Shown here in pieces: positions 8,052 through 16,653 of a DNA stretch of 33,762 nt (within the stretch, counting starts at the first letter, position 1; each line of letters begins with the position of its first letter). The stretch covers positions 1 through 33,762 of the forward strand of contig CAYWFB010000011.1 in assembly GCA_964457415.1 (NCBI GenBank). The letters are read 5' to 3'. Below the pieces are notes generated by a model. That model had not been told where the DNA came from and ran no database searches. It worked only from the letters and a program-made list of their open reading frames with translations. This DNA is from Fimenecus sp964457415 (lineage in GTDB: Bacteria; Bacillota; Clostridia; Oscillospirales; Acutalibacteraceae). The translations under genes and the position numbers were made by a program.

Positions 8052-8984
8052 TTACACTCCTGCAATTGTTCCTTTTTCTATGCGCTGACCTCTTAAAAAG
8101 CTTTGTGTATCCATTTTCTTCTTGCCTTCTGCCTGAACTTCAAGAATTTCAACACATTTTCCGTCACCGCACATAATAACCAATCTGTTATTATTATCAA
8201 CAATTTCGCCGGGATTTCCCACAAAATTCTCTGCCAATATTTTGGATTTATGAATTTTAAATTTTTTTCCGTTTATGACAGTTGTAGCAATAGGCCAAGA
8301 ATATAAGCCTCTCACCTTGTTGTGTACCTCTGTAGCTGATTTTGTGAAATCAATGGGACAAAGGTCTTTAGTGATAATAGGAGCATAATTTGAAAGAGCA
8401 TCATCCTGTTTTTCAGGCTTTAACTCACCTTTTTTCAAGGCTTCAATTGTTTCAATCAAAACCTCTGCACCCATTGAAGAAAGCTCGTCAAAAAGCTCTT
8501 CGGCAGTAATATCTTCTGTGATTGCAATAGATTTTTTAATAAGCATATCACCTGTATCAAGACCTACATCCATCTGCATTGATGTAACTCCTGTTTCGGC
8601 TTCACCGTTAAGAATACTCCATTGTATCGGAGCCGCTCCGCGAAGCCTTGGGAGTAATGACGCGTGAATATTAATGCAACCATATTTTACACTTTCAAGT
8701 ATTTCTTTTGGAAGAATTTTACCGAAAGCAACAACGATAATCAAATCTGCATTAAGTGAATTTATAATTTTCAATGCCTCGCCGTTACGCATAGAAGCAG
8801 GCTGAAATACAGGAAGATTGTTTTCAATTGCACAAAGCTTTACGGGAGGCGGAGTAAGCTCATAGCCCCTCCCCTTTGGTTTGTCAGGTTGTGTGAATAC
8901 GCCTACAACCTCGTTCTCACTTTTAATTAATGCTTCAAGGCAGGGAACAGAAAAATCGGGAGTTCCCATAAAAATAATACGCAT
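8052..8984 (-). CDS. fmt: methionyl-tRNA formyltransferase
   Basis: Fmt formylates the initiator Met-tRNA using 10-formyltetrahydrofolate. The N-terminal hydrolase fold begins with FMGTPDFSVP. The catalytic triad can be placed at N105, H107 and D143 in NIHASLLPRLRGAAPIQ and MDVGLDTGDML. The C-terminal OB-like domain (about 205-310) contains the VRGLYSWPIA segment. Length 310 is typical. It follows def by four bases, the classic pairing because the deformylase reverses the modification on nascent proteins. Confidence 0.96.
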   Translation of the reverse strand: MRIIFMGTPDFSVPCLEALIKSENEVVGVFTQPDKPKGRGYELTPPPVKLCAIENNLPVFQPASMRNGEALKIINSLNADLIIVVAFGKILPKEILESVKYGCINIHASLLPRLRGAAPIQWSILNGEAETGVTSMQMDVGLDTGDMLIKKSIAITEDITAEELFDELSSMGAEVLIETIEALKKGELKPEKQDDALSNYAPIITKDLCPIDFTKSATEVHNKVRGLYSWPIATTVINGKKFKIHKSKILAENFVGNPGEIVDNNNRLVIMCGDGKCVEILEVQAEGKKKMDTQSFLRGQRIEKGTIAGV

Positions 8985-8988
8985 ATTA

Positions 8989-9465
8989 TCACTCGTTTTC
9001 TATGTTAAATCTTTCTAAATCTTCTTTGCTTGCAAGCACATCTGTATAAATAATGCCATCAAGGTGGTCAAGCTCATGGCAAAAAGCTTTTGCTTTAAGC
9101 TCTGCACCCTTATAAACACACCAATTACCATATCTGTTCTGTGCTTTAACCTTTACGTTCATAGGTCGAACTGTATATCCCTGCTTGCCGGGTAATGAAA
9201 GACATCCCTCAACACCGCATTGCTCGCCTTCGCGTTCAATGATTTCGGGGTTTATGAGTTCCATTAAGCCGTCGCCAACATCAATAACAACAATTCTTCT
9301 GAGAATTCCCACCTGAACACCTGCAAGACCTACACCGTCAGCAGCATACATAGTTTCTGCCATATCGTCAAGCATTTCCCAAAGTCTTTCATCGAAATTC
9401 TCAACAGGTTTGCTCTTCTTTCTTAAAATGGGGTCTTCTTCTGTTCTGATTTTTCTAATAGCCAT
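8989..9465 (-). CDS. def: peptide deformylase
   Basis: The enzyme removes the formyl group from the first methionine of new proteins. All three family motifs are visible: GVGLAGVQVG at 44-53, EGCLS at 86-90 and HELDH at 130-134, giving the metal ligands Cys88, His130 and His134 and catalytic Glu131. The 158-residue length and short C-terminus resemble type 1 deformylases. GAGG precedes the ATG. It lies between priA and fmt, as in B. subtilis. Confidence 0.96.
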   Translation of the reverse strand: MAIRKIRTEEDPILRKKSKPVENFDERLWEMLDDMAETMYAADGVGLAGVQVGILRRIVVIDVGDGLMELINPEIIEREGEQCGVEGCLSLPGKQGYTVRPMNVKVKAQNRYGNWCVYKGAELKAKAFCHELDHLDGIIYTDVLASKEDLERFNIENE

Positions 9466-9477
9466 ATTTTCTCAACC

Positions 9478-11934
9478 TCACATTAAACTTTCGGGGTTTA
9501 TGTCAGCAAAAATACTGACATCATCATATTTTTTATTCTTCATAAACGCCTTTAGTAAATCGCTTATGAATCCTCTTAAACGTTTTGAATAACGACATTT
9601 AATTATGATTCTATTTCTGAATTTTCCGCCTATTTTTGCAATTTTCGGTGTTGCGGGACCAAGAACAATAATTTGCACATCGCTGTACTGCTCTGAGTGA
9701 AGCTTTTTCAAGGCATCAACAAACTCAATTGACGCGTTATTTACCGAAAATTCTTTTTCCCCGGAAAAACCGATTACACACAAATCACAATAAGGCGGAT
9801 AAGCCATTGCTTTTCGCATTTCAATTTCAATATCGTAAAATGCTTTATAATCCTGCTCTTTTGCAAGATTTACAATTTCACTATCGGTGAATGCAGTCTG
9901 AATATACGCTTTGCCAGGAAAATCGCCCCTACCACTTCTGCCGACAACCTGAGTAATAAGGTCAAATGCACGTTCACCACTCTTGAAATCGTCATTAAAA
10001 AGCATTTTGTCAACACTTAATACGCCTACAAGAGTAACATCGGGGAAATTAAGCCCTTTAGCAACCATTTGTGTACCTACAAGAATATCATAGTCGCCTT
10101 TTGCAAAGCTACCGAATTTTTCTTCATACGAAAAACGGGATGTGGTTGTGTCAGTATCCATTCTTAAAACTTTCGCGTCGGGTACTATCATTGCAAGCTC
10201 TTCCTCAAGCTTTTGTGTGCCCGTACCCGTAAATCTTACCGAATCATTACCACATTTGTTGCATTTTTTTGTAAACGGCACGGAATAACCGCAATAATGG
10301 CACATTAGTCTGCCGTTTTTCAAATGATAAGTCAATGAAATACTGCAATTAGGGCAGGTCATAACAGTACCACATTCAGTACAAGAAGCATAAGTATTAT
10401 AACCTCGACGGTTAAGCAAAAGAATTGACTGCTTATGATTTTCATAATTCAATCGCAATTCTTCAGCAAGCTTTTTGCTCACATTTTCAAGCACCATATC
10501 AGACTGATATGTAGTATCAACTAATTCAACTTGAGGTAAAACTGAATTACCGTATCTATTTTTAAGCTCAAAAAGTGAGTACGCACCGTTTTTTGCCTTG
10601 GAATATGTTTCAATTGACGGAGTTGCAGATGACAAAAGCAGCAAACCATTATGACATTTAACTCTGTGAGCAGCCACATCACGAGCGTGATATCTGGGCG
10701 TCATTTCAGATTTATAGGTATGCTCTTGCTCTTCGTCAATAATGATAAGACCAATATCGTCAAATGGCGCAAATACTGCAGAACGGGTGCCGATTGCAAT
10801 TTGCGCGTCACCACGCTTTATTCTTTTCCATTCATCAAGTCGTTGCCCCATTGACAACGCGCTGTGAAAAACCGCTACCTTACTACCGTAACGCTCATAA
10901 AAGAGAGACAACATTTGTGGTGTTAAGGAAATCTCGGGAATTAAAACAATTATACCACGATTTGTTTTTACCGCCTCGTCAATGAGCTTCATATAAACCT
11001 TTGTTTTACCGCTACCCGTAACACCATAGAGTAAAGCACCTTTGGGCTCATCACTGTTATAAAGTTCATAAAGTCCGTTGAACGCCGCATTTTGCTCATT
11101 AGAAAGCATTATTTCTTCCGAATTTGGTTCATCAATATCACTATATGGTGAACGATAAACCTCATCATCATAAAATTCAACGATACCTTTATTGGCAAGC
11201 GCTGTCACAACTGCCACAGTATATCCAGTAAAATAACAGATTTCTTTGACCGATGCAGTACCTACATCAGTAAGAATTTTTACAATTTCTTTCTGTTTTT
11301 TGGTAAGCTTTGAAATCTGGTCAGAATTCTCCTCCGGGTCAATTTTCAGACGCACCATTTTAATTGTCGCGTCACCAATTCTTCTCTGTGTATCAACATT
11401 TTTTAAAAGAACACCACTTGACACCATTCGGTCCAATATTTCGTCACACTTTTTAAGCTTACAGGCAGAGGTGATAGTTTCTGCTTTAAGAAAAGTATTC
11501 TTTTCTCTGAGATAAGAATAAACGATATTCTCACTCTCGCCGTTTACAATGCCGTCGAATTCGGGATTAATTGCATAAAGCAAACTGACAGACATCGAAA
11601 AACCGAGGGGCAAAAACATTTTACATGCTTCAAAATAAGTGCAAAATGTTCTGTCGTGAATATAATTTGCAGTCAAAAGCATTTCACGGGTAAGTAAGGG
11701 TTCATCATCAATTACACTGTCAATTTTTTTCAAGGTTTTTGAGATGATTTCACCCTCACAGACAGAAAAAACAATTCCCACACGCTTTTTAGAGCCGCTA
11801 CCGAAAGGTACAAGAACTCTTTTACCTGCGCAAACCTCACGACATAAATAATCGGAAACAGAATAATCGAATAACATATCAAAGGAAAATGCCGTATTTT
11901 CAACGGCAACCTTTGCAACAGTTAAAATTCCCAT
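9478..11934 (-). CDS. priA: primosomal replication restart helicase PriA
   Basis: PriA recognises stalled replication forks and reloads the replisome. The 818-residue protein has an N-terminal DNA-binding domain (about 1-110), a winged-helix region (about 210-262), a Walker A motif GVTGSGKT at 304-311, motif II DEEQ at 400-403, GTRSAVFAPF, eight cysteines in four CxxC pairs (CTECG, CPNC, CHYCG, CNKCG) that bind two zincs, and GTQMVAKGLNFPDV in the second helicase lobe. It is somewhat long, owing to the segment between the DNA-binding and helicase parts. Motif II reads DEEQ rather than the DEEH of characterised PriA. GGGGG lies before the ATG. coaBC, which separates rpoZ and priA in B. subtilis, is missing. 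Confidence 0.95.
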   Translation of the reverse strand: MGILTVAKVAVENTAFSFDMLFDYSVSDYLCREVCAGKRVLVPFGSGSKKRVGIVFSVCEGEIISKTLKKIDSVIDDEPLLTREMLLTANYIHDRTFCTYFEACKMFLPLGFSMSVSLLYAINPEFDGIVNGESENIVYSYLREKNTFLKAETITSACKLKKCDEILDRMVSSGVLLKNVDTQRRIGDATIKMVRLKIDPEENSDQISKLTKKQKEIVKILTDVGTASVKEICYFTGYTVAVVTALANKGIVEFYDDEVYRSPYSDIDEPNSEEIMLSNEQNAAFNGLYELYNSDEPKGALLYGVTGSGKTKVYMKLIDEAVKTNRGIIVLIPEISLTPQMLSLFYERYGSKVAVFHSALSMGQRLDEWKRIKRGDAQIAIGTRSAVFAPFDDIGLIIIDEEQEHTYKSEMTPRYHARDVAAHRVKCHNGLLLLSSATPSIETYSKAKNGAYSLFELKNRYGNSVLPQVELVDTTYQSDMVLENVSKKLAEELRLNYENHKQSILLLNRRGYNTYASCTECGTVMTCPNCSISLTYHLKNGRLMCHYCGYSVPFTKKCNKCGNDSVRFTGTGTQKLEEELAMIVPDAKVLRMDTDTTTSRFSYEEKFGSFAKGDYDILVGTQMVAKGLNFPDVTLVGVLSVDKMLFNDDFKSGERAFDLITQVVGRSGRGDFPGKAYIQTAFTDSEIVNLAKEQDYKAFYDIEIEMRKAMAYPPYCDLCVIGFSGEKEFSVNNASIEFVDALKKLHSEQYSDVQIIVLGPATPKIAKIGGKFRNRIIIKCRYSKRLRGFISDLLKAFMKNKKYDDVSIFADINPESLM

Positions 11935-11969
11935 ATTCTGCCCCCTTTCTAAATCCTATTTAGTTTTAA

Positions 11970-12179
11970 TCAGATATTTCTGATTTCTTCAGGTTCAACA
12001 ACCTCAAGTTTACCTGAAATAATTTCGTCAAGTGCAAGACTTACAGGTTTTTCTGTAAGAATTTCGCCGTTTTCCTGTGCATCAGCAGAGATTTCTCTTG
12101 CTCTTTTTGCAACTGCAGTAACAAGAGAATAACGGCTTGTATGGTCCTTAAGCACATTTCTTAAATCGGGATTAAACAT
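11970..12179 (-). CDS. rpoZ: RNA polymerase omega subunit
   Basis: This 69-residue protein helps fold and attach the beta-prime subunit of RNA polymerase. The SRYSLVTAVAKRAREI segment (residues 15-30) is the core omega signature, followed by KPVSLALDEIISGKL, which is also typical. It has a GAGGT ribosome binding site and lies directly after gmk, as in most Firmicutes. Confidence 0.93.
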   Translation of the reverse strand: MFNPDLRNVLKDHTSRYSLVTAVAKRAREISADAQENGEILTEKPVSLALDEIISGKLEVVEPEEIRNI

Positions 12180-12216
12180 TATTTATTACCTCACTTATTT
12201 AATATCTTTTATGTAT

Positions 12217-12777
12217 TCAAAGCGTTTCGATTATTTTGAGTACATCATCTGATGCACTGTCAAGGTCGTCATTAATAACGGTATAATCATAATCTACGCT
12301 TTTTGCCATTTCATCTTTTGCAATTTCAAGACGCTTCTGAATGTCATCTTCAGCTTCAGTACCTCTTGAACGCAAGCGATTTTCAAGCTCTGTCATAGAG
12401 GGTGGTAAAACAAAAATTCCAACTGCATTGGGATAAAGCTTTTTAATCTGCTGTGCGCCCTGAACTTCGATTTTTAATATTACAGTTTTACCCTCACCGA
12501 GCCATTTATCAACGGGAGCCTTGGGGGTTCCGTAAAAGTTTTTGCCGTACTGTGCAAATTCAAGAACTTCGCCATTTTCTATCATATTATTAAATTTATC
12601 TTTTGTGATAAAATAATAATCCTTGCCGTCAACCTCATTCTCACGAATATCTCTTGTAGTGAGCGAAATTGAGCGCTGAAGTGATTTATTTTTATTTAAA
12701 ACTATCTCAAGCACCGTGTCCTTGCCCACACCAGAAGGACCGGAAAAGAGAACCAAAACACCTTTATTATTCGACAT
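12217..12777 (-). CDS. gmk: guanylate kinase
   Basis: Gmk phosphorylates GMP to GDP. Starting at ATG 12777 gives 186 residues beginning MSNNKGVLVLFSGPSGVGKD, with the P-loop at 12-19. SLTTRDIRENEVDGKDYYF is the GMP-binding segment and a RLRSRGTE lid follows. A longer frame opens at 12861, but the shorter start is preferred: GAGGAG at 12785-12790 is seven bases upstream and the extra 28 residues would lie inside remA. The start overlaps remA by 11 bases, suggesting coupled translation. Confidence 0.95.
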   Translation of the reverse strand: MSNNKGVLVLFSGPSGVGKDTVLEIVLNKNKSLQRSISLTTRDIRENEVDGKDYYFITKDKFNNMIENGEVLEFAQYGKNFYGTPKAPVDKWLGEGKTVILKIEVQGAQQIKKLYPNAVGIFVLPPSMTELENRLRSRGTEAEDDIQKRLEIAKDEMAKSVDYDYTVINDDLDSASDDVLKIIETL

Positions 12778-13033
12778 CACCGGACTCCTCCGCATTTTCC
12801 ATAGCCTCTGTACGACTGATAATTGTTTCTGCCTTAAGATAGCTTGAAACCACGTGGTCACTATCCATTATAAGAACCGCGTGAGTTTTTCTGCCCTGTG
12901 TGGCATCAATAAGCATATGATTTTCTTTCGCTTGCGCAATAATTCTTTTTACCGGTGCTGAGTCAGTTGAAACAACTGCGATAACTCTGTCGGCATTAAC
13001 TGCGTTTCCAAACCCCACATTGATAAGCTTCAT
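12767..13033 (-). CDS. remA: RemA-like DNA-binding regulator (DUF370/YlzA)
   Basis: The 88-residue product begins MKLINVGFGNAVNADRVIAV, typical of RemA. In B. subtilis RemA forms a ring-shaped oligomer and activates biofilm matrix and osmoprotection genes. The SAPVKRI, LIDATQGRKT and VLIMDSDHVV segments are the family's conserved blocks. The basic residues around the RKT loop would contact DNA. It sits between the yicC-like gene and gmk, exactly as in B. subtilis. An acidic tail (about 78-88) overlaps the gmk start. What it controls in an anaerobe without a known matrix operon is not visible here. Confidence 0.93.
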   Translation of the reverse strand: MKLINVGFGNAVNADRVIAVVSTDSAPVKRIIAQAKENHMLIDATQGRKTHAVLIMDSDHVVSSYLKAETIISRTEAMENAEESGDVE

Positions 13034-13045
13034 AAAACAACCTCA

Positions 13046-13930
13046 TTATTCAATATTCTGAATCTGTTCTCTGATTTTTTCGATTTCAGCTTTAATATCA
13101 ATTACGCATCGTGCAATTGTAACATCCTGTGCCTTTGAACCGATTGTATTTGCTTCACGATTCATTTCCTGCACAAGAAAATCAATTTTTCTGCCAACAG
13201 CCTCGGTACTGTTGAGGAACTGACCCAACTGGTCAATATGACTGCGAAGACGAACTGTTTCTTCAGCAACTGCTACCTTATCGGCAAAAATTGCGCATTC
13301 TGTGAGTAATCTCTGCTCATCAACTTGAACATCAGAGAGGAATTCATTAATACGTGATAAAAGCTTGTCGTTATATTCTTTAACAGTTTCAGGTGAACGC
13401 TCCTCAATAACTGAAACCTTATTTAGAATAAACTCTGCACGGGATAAAACATCATTTTTAAGCTTTTCGCCCTCTGTTTCACGCATTGCAATAAACTTTG
13501 CAACCGCCTCTGTGGCAACAGTTTTAACTGCTTCCCAGATTTTTTCTTCATCAGCCTCTTGCTTATGAACAGTAAAAATATCACTGTTACGAACTAATGA
13601 AGAAATTGCAAGGTCGTCACGAATATCGAGCTCATTTCGCCGGGCAAGCTCACGATATGCTTTGAGATAAGATGATGCCAAGCCGTGATTTACAAGGATT
13701 TCGACCTCGCTGTCTTCAAGATTTTCAACAGATACATAGCACTCAACCTTGCCACGTGAAACTAATGAGCCTACAAAGCTCTTAAGCTTTTCTTCAAGAA
13801 ATCCGTAATTACGCGGAACTCTTGAATTAAATTCAAAGTATCTGTGATTAACACTTTTAAGCTCAACAGTTACATTTATGGTACCGACAGTAGCCTGAGC
13901 TCTGCCGTAACCTGTCATACTTCTAATCAT
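13046..13930 (-). CDS. yloC: YicC/YloC-family endoribonuclease
   Basis: The 294-residue protein begins MIRSMTGYGRAQ, the near-invariant start of the YicC family, and ends with IDFLVQEMNREANTIGSKAQD, its other strongly conserved block. E. coli YicC is linked to RNA turnover and family members have been described as endoribonucleases. The middle is largely helical (about 110-230). GGAG precedes the ATG. Its place before remA-gmk-rpoZ matches B. subtilis yloC. The family is certain; the RNA substrates are not known. Confidence 0.93.
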   Translation of the reverse strand: MIRSMTGYGRAQATVGTINVTVELKSVNHRYFEFNSRVPRNYGFLEEKLKSFVGSLVSRGKVECYVSVENLEDSEVEILVNHGLASSYLKAYRELARRNELDIRDDLAISSLVRNSDIFTVHKQEADEEKIWEAVKTVATEAVAKFIAMRETEGEKLKNDVLSRAEFILNKVSVIEERSPETVKEYNDKLLSRINEFLSDVQVDEQRLLTECAIFADKVAVAEETVRLRSHIDQLGQFLNSTEAVGRKIDFLVQEMNREANTIGSKAQDVTIARCVIDIKAEIEKIREQIQNIE

Positions 13931-13946
13931 TTATTTCACTCCAAAA

Positions 13947-14318
13947 TTATTTACAACAGCTACCCTTTAAAAGTGTTGGAATATCGCCACTGTAAACACC
14001 GTTTTCATTTTCAAATCCTAAATACAATAAAACATCTTTAATTTCAGTAATATTACAATGCGCCATATAAGCGTTTCTGTTAGCACAAAAATTGAGTGCC
14101 GCACGCAAAAAGCCTTCAACCAAAAGCTTGTCCGAATAATCACAACTGAGTGCAACTATTTCACAATTATATCCATTGATTTTCATTAAGCATTTTCCGA
14201 CATTATTTCCATCTTCATCGATGCCAACATAAGCACCGTAATCAGTGCACTGCTCAAACGAAATATTAAATAAATCTGCAATATTACTTAAATTTGTTTC
14301 GGGTTTATAAAAAATCAT
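13947..14318 (-). CDS. small Cys-rich GNAT-like protein
   Basis: The 123-residue product has the layout of the second half of a GNAT acetyltransferase: a beta strand (CEIVALSC), a helix (KLLVEGFLRAALNFCANR), another strand and helix, and a closing LGFENENGVYSGDIP segment. The usual acetyl-CoA loop (Q/R-x-x-G-x-G/A) is not evident, so catalysis is doubtful. It holds eight cysteines (24, 43, 52, 59, 78, 88, 121, 122), including a terminal GSCCK. Its ATG shares one base with the rluB stop. I cannot name it; a degenerate acetyltransferase or a metal/thiol-binding protein are both possible. Confidence 0.7.
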   Translation of the reverse strand: MIFYKPETNLSNIADLFNISFEQCTDYGAYVGIDEDGNNVGKCLMKINGYNCEIVALSCDYSDKLLVEGFLRAALNFCANRNAYMAHCNITEIKDVLLYLGFENENGVYSGDIPTLLKGSCCK

Positions 14319-15064
14319 TATTTCGCGCTCTTTCTGTCTATTGATGCGGCGACCATAAGCTTATGAACTTCTTCGTCAGTAAGCTTTCGCCAATCGCCCT
14401 GCTTGAGCATACCCATTTTTACAGAGCCGATTTGAGTTCTTTTAAGTCTTGCAACCTCAAGACCTAATGCCTCACACATTTTTCTTATTTGACGGTTACG
14501 GCCCTCATAAATTATGATTTCAAGAACAACTCTGCCCTCTTTTTTCTCAATGACACGAACTTCAGACGGCAATGTCATTCTGCCGTCAATTTCGACACCT
14601 GTTGTAAGTGCAGTAATCTGCTCATCATTGATTGAAGGACGCACTGTTACTCTGTAGGTTTTCGGCACATGATGCGCAGGATGCGTAAGTGCATTTGCGA
14701 ATTCACCGTCGTCCGTAAGCAAAAGCAAGCCCTCTGAGTCACGGTCAAGTCTGCCAACCGGATAAACTCTTGTTCCAACATCCTCAACAAGCTGTGCAAC
14801 ACACTTCCTGCCCATTTCGTCATTAAGTGTTGTTATAAATCCACGGGGCTTATGAAGCATAATATATGTGTTATTTTTACTTCTTTTTACTTTTTTACCC
14901 GCCACAACAATCGTGTCGCGCTTCGGGTCAATTTTATCACCAATTGATGCGGGCTTTCCGTTAACCTTAACCTTACCCGCAGAAATCAAGTCTTCAGCCT
15001 TTCTGCGTGATGCTACACCACATTCAGAAAGATATTTTTGAAGTCTGATTCGGTTATCTGCCAT
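14318..15064 (-). CDS. rluB: 23S rRNA pseudouridine synthase, RluB-type
   Basis: The 248-residue enzyme has an N-terminal S4 RNA-binding domain (LQKYLSECGVASRRKAEDLI, about 8-27) and an RsuA/RluB catalytic domain with GRLDRDSEGLLLLTDDG, where the Asp after GRL is the nucleophile. It also has IIYEGRNRQIRKMCEALG near the end. It resembles B. subtilis RluB (YpuL), which modifies the peptidyl-transferase region. RluB lies downstream of the scpAB/dac cluster in Firmicutes, consistent with the order seen. TAGGTGA precedes the ATG. RluB against another RsuA-family subtype cannot be settled by eye. Confidence 0.9.
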   Translation of the reverse strand: MADNRIRLQKYLSECGVASRRKAEDLISAGKVKVNGKPASIGDKIDPKRDTIVVAGKKVKRSKNNTYIMLHKPRGFITTLNDEMGRKCVAQLVEDVGTRVYPVGRLDRDSEGLLLLTDDGEFANALTHPAHHVPKTYRVTVRPSINDEQITALTTGVEIDGRMTLPSEVRVIEKKEGRVVLEIIIYEGRNRQIRKMCEALGLEVARLKRTQIGSVKMGMLKQGDWRKLTDEEVHKLMVAASIDRKSAK

Positions 15065-15085
15065 AATTTCACCTATAATTTATCT

Positions 15086-16165
15086 TTATTTCTCTGTGCA
15101 TAAAACAGATTCGTTCGCTATTAAATCTATCTCTGCAAGTACTACATTATTTGCATAATAAACAATTTTACCTGCTATTTCACCCTTTTCAATAGGTGCA
15201 TACTCAAATTGTTTAATATAAATCTCTGTTGAATATTTTAAATTATCAACTGCGGTTGTAACTGTGGGAATTTCTGCAACTTTTACAGAAATTTCATTTT
15301 TTGTTCCGCCAACAATTTTGAGTTTAATCTTTCGTGTTTCCGTGTCAAGCTTTACTGAATTAACCTTTTCAAAGGCATAATCATACATTTTGATATGGTC
15401 ATCCCAATCATCCGGTGCATTTAAGGTTACTGCCACAAGGGTTTTACCGTCTTTTTCCACGGCAGAGACCAAGCATCTGCCACTCTTTTTGGTAAATCCC
15501 GTCTTTATGCCAAAGGCACCATCATACATTGAAAGTAATTTATTATGATTGGTAAGCACTCGTCTGTATGGTGGATTCCCATAATAAACCACCATACTTT
15601 CTGCTGAGCAAATACTGCGAAATTCTGGATTTTTTATTGCGTATGCACCTAAAATCGCCATATCAAAAGCTGTGGAATAATGGTTTTCACCATCAAGACC
15701 AGAGGGTGTTTCAAAAGAAGTGGAATTCATACCGATTTCTTTTGCCTTTTCATTCATCATACTGACAAATGAGGGTATATCACCACCCACGATGTTTGCT
15801 ACAGCATTTGCGGCATCATTGCCCGACTTTAAAAGCATACCCTTTACCAAGCTTTTAAGCGAAACAAAATCACCGTCTTTAAGCCCCATTGAAGTGCCCT
15901 CAACAGCAATCATATCTTCAGTTACGGTTAAATATTCGTCATCAGCGCCGTATTCAAGAGCTAAAATTGCAGTCATAATTTTTGTTGTGCTTGCCATTGA
16001 GAGACATTGATTCATATTTTTTGAATAAACGACCTCGCCCGTTTCTGCACAAATTACAACAGCAGACTTTGCGGAAATGTCAAGCTGACCTTCCGCAAAG
16101 GACTGAAACGAACAAATATTAAATAACAGTATAAAAACACAAACAACTGAAAATGTTTTTTTCAA
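15086..16165 (-). CDS. D-alanyl-D-alanine carboxypeptidase, DacF/PBP5 type
   Basis: This penicillin-binding serine peptidase trims D-Ala from peptidoglycan stem peptides outside the membrane. An N-terminal signal peptide (about 1-24) is followed by the S-T-T-K nucleophile motif at 59-62, the LKSGNDAAN motif and the GIKTGFTKKSGRC box, the full active-site set. A C-terminal beta domain (PBP5_C-like, about 270-345) closes the protein. The start is uncertain: TTG at 16165 has GGTGAT just upstream and gives a clean signal peptide, whereas GTG at 16174 and TTG at 16177 have no visible ribosome binding site. Next to ytfJ and scpAB, a dacF-like sporulation role is plausible. Confidence 0.9.
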   Translation of the reverse strand: MKKTFSVVCVFILLFNICSFQSFAEGQLDISAKSAVVICAETGEVVYSKNMNQCLSMASTTKIMTAILALEYGADDEYLTVTEDMIAVEGTSMGLKDGDFVSLKSLVKGMLLKSGNDAANAVANIVGGDIPSFVSMMNEKAKEIGMNSTSFETPSGLDGENHYSTAFDMAILGAYAIKNPEFRSICSAESMVVYYGNPPYRRVLTNHNKLLSMYDGAFGIKTGFTKKSGRCLVSAVEKDGKTLVAVTLNAPDDWDDHIKMYDYAFEKVNSVKLDTETRKIKLKIVGGTKNEISVKVAEIPTVTTAVDNLKYSTEIYIKQFEYAPIEKGEIAGKIVYYANNVVLAEIDLIANESVLCTEK

Positions 16166-16215
16166 AGTAATCACCAAAATATAATATGCATTCTGGCAAT
16201 TGATAAGAATTCAAA

Positions 16216-16653
16216 TTAAGCTTCTGTAACTTCTTCTGTAGCTACGCTTTCAACTGCATTTGCAAAAGCCTTATCCATTTTTGCCTTGTTTACTGCGTTT
16301 GAAACCTTGTCAAACATTTCAGGAACAAGACCTACAATGCGTTCTGCCGCATTATCAAATGCAGTGATATGCTTGATATCAACATTGCCATAAGCGTCAA
16401 TTACAAGGAAAGCAACGGGAAGAATTGTTACGCCTGCTCCACCGCCACCGCCGAAAATATCCTGATTTGACTTTGACGGGAAATCTGAACCACCTGATGC
16501 AAAGCCATAAGTAACCTTTGAAACAGGAATAATTGTAACTCCGCCCTCAACCTTCATCGGCTCACCGATTATTGTGCTGACATTAACAAGGTCCTTAACC
16601 TTTTCAATTGTAGTTTCGAGAATTCCTGCTGCTGATGATTTATCTTTCATCAT
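16216..16653 (-). CDS. ytfJ: GerW-family sporulation protein YtfJ
   Basis: The 145-residue product matches the YtfJ/GerW family: LETTIEKVKDLVNVSTIIGEPMKVEGG at the start (positions about 11-37), then a VSKVTYGFASGGSDF segment, a glycine run (FGGGGGAGVTILPVAFLVI) and a helical tail. In B. subtilis GerW is needed for normal L-alanine-triggered spore germination. The ATG overlaps the ytfI stop in an ATGA arrangement. Two ATG codons stand in tandem at the start (16653 and 16650). It supports spore formation in this organism. Confidence 0.93.
   Translation of the reverse strand: MMKDKSSAAGILETTIEKVKDLVNVSTIIGEPMKVEGGVTIIPVSKVTYGFASGGSDFPSKSNQDIFGGGGGAGVTILPVAFLVIDAYGNVDIKHITAFDNAAERIVGLVPEMFDKVSNAVNKAKMDKAFANAVESVATEEVTEA

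Noticed and set aside
12778..12861. Longer gmk start
   Set aside because: The extra residues are remA read in another frame, and the ATG at 12777 has a good GAGGAG site and a normal Gmk N-terminus.
16172..16215. Possible promoter TTATCA-N17-TATATT before the carboxypeptidase gene
   Set aside because: The predicted message would begin at or after the ribosome binding site, leaving no usable leader.
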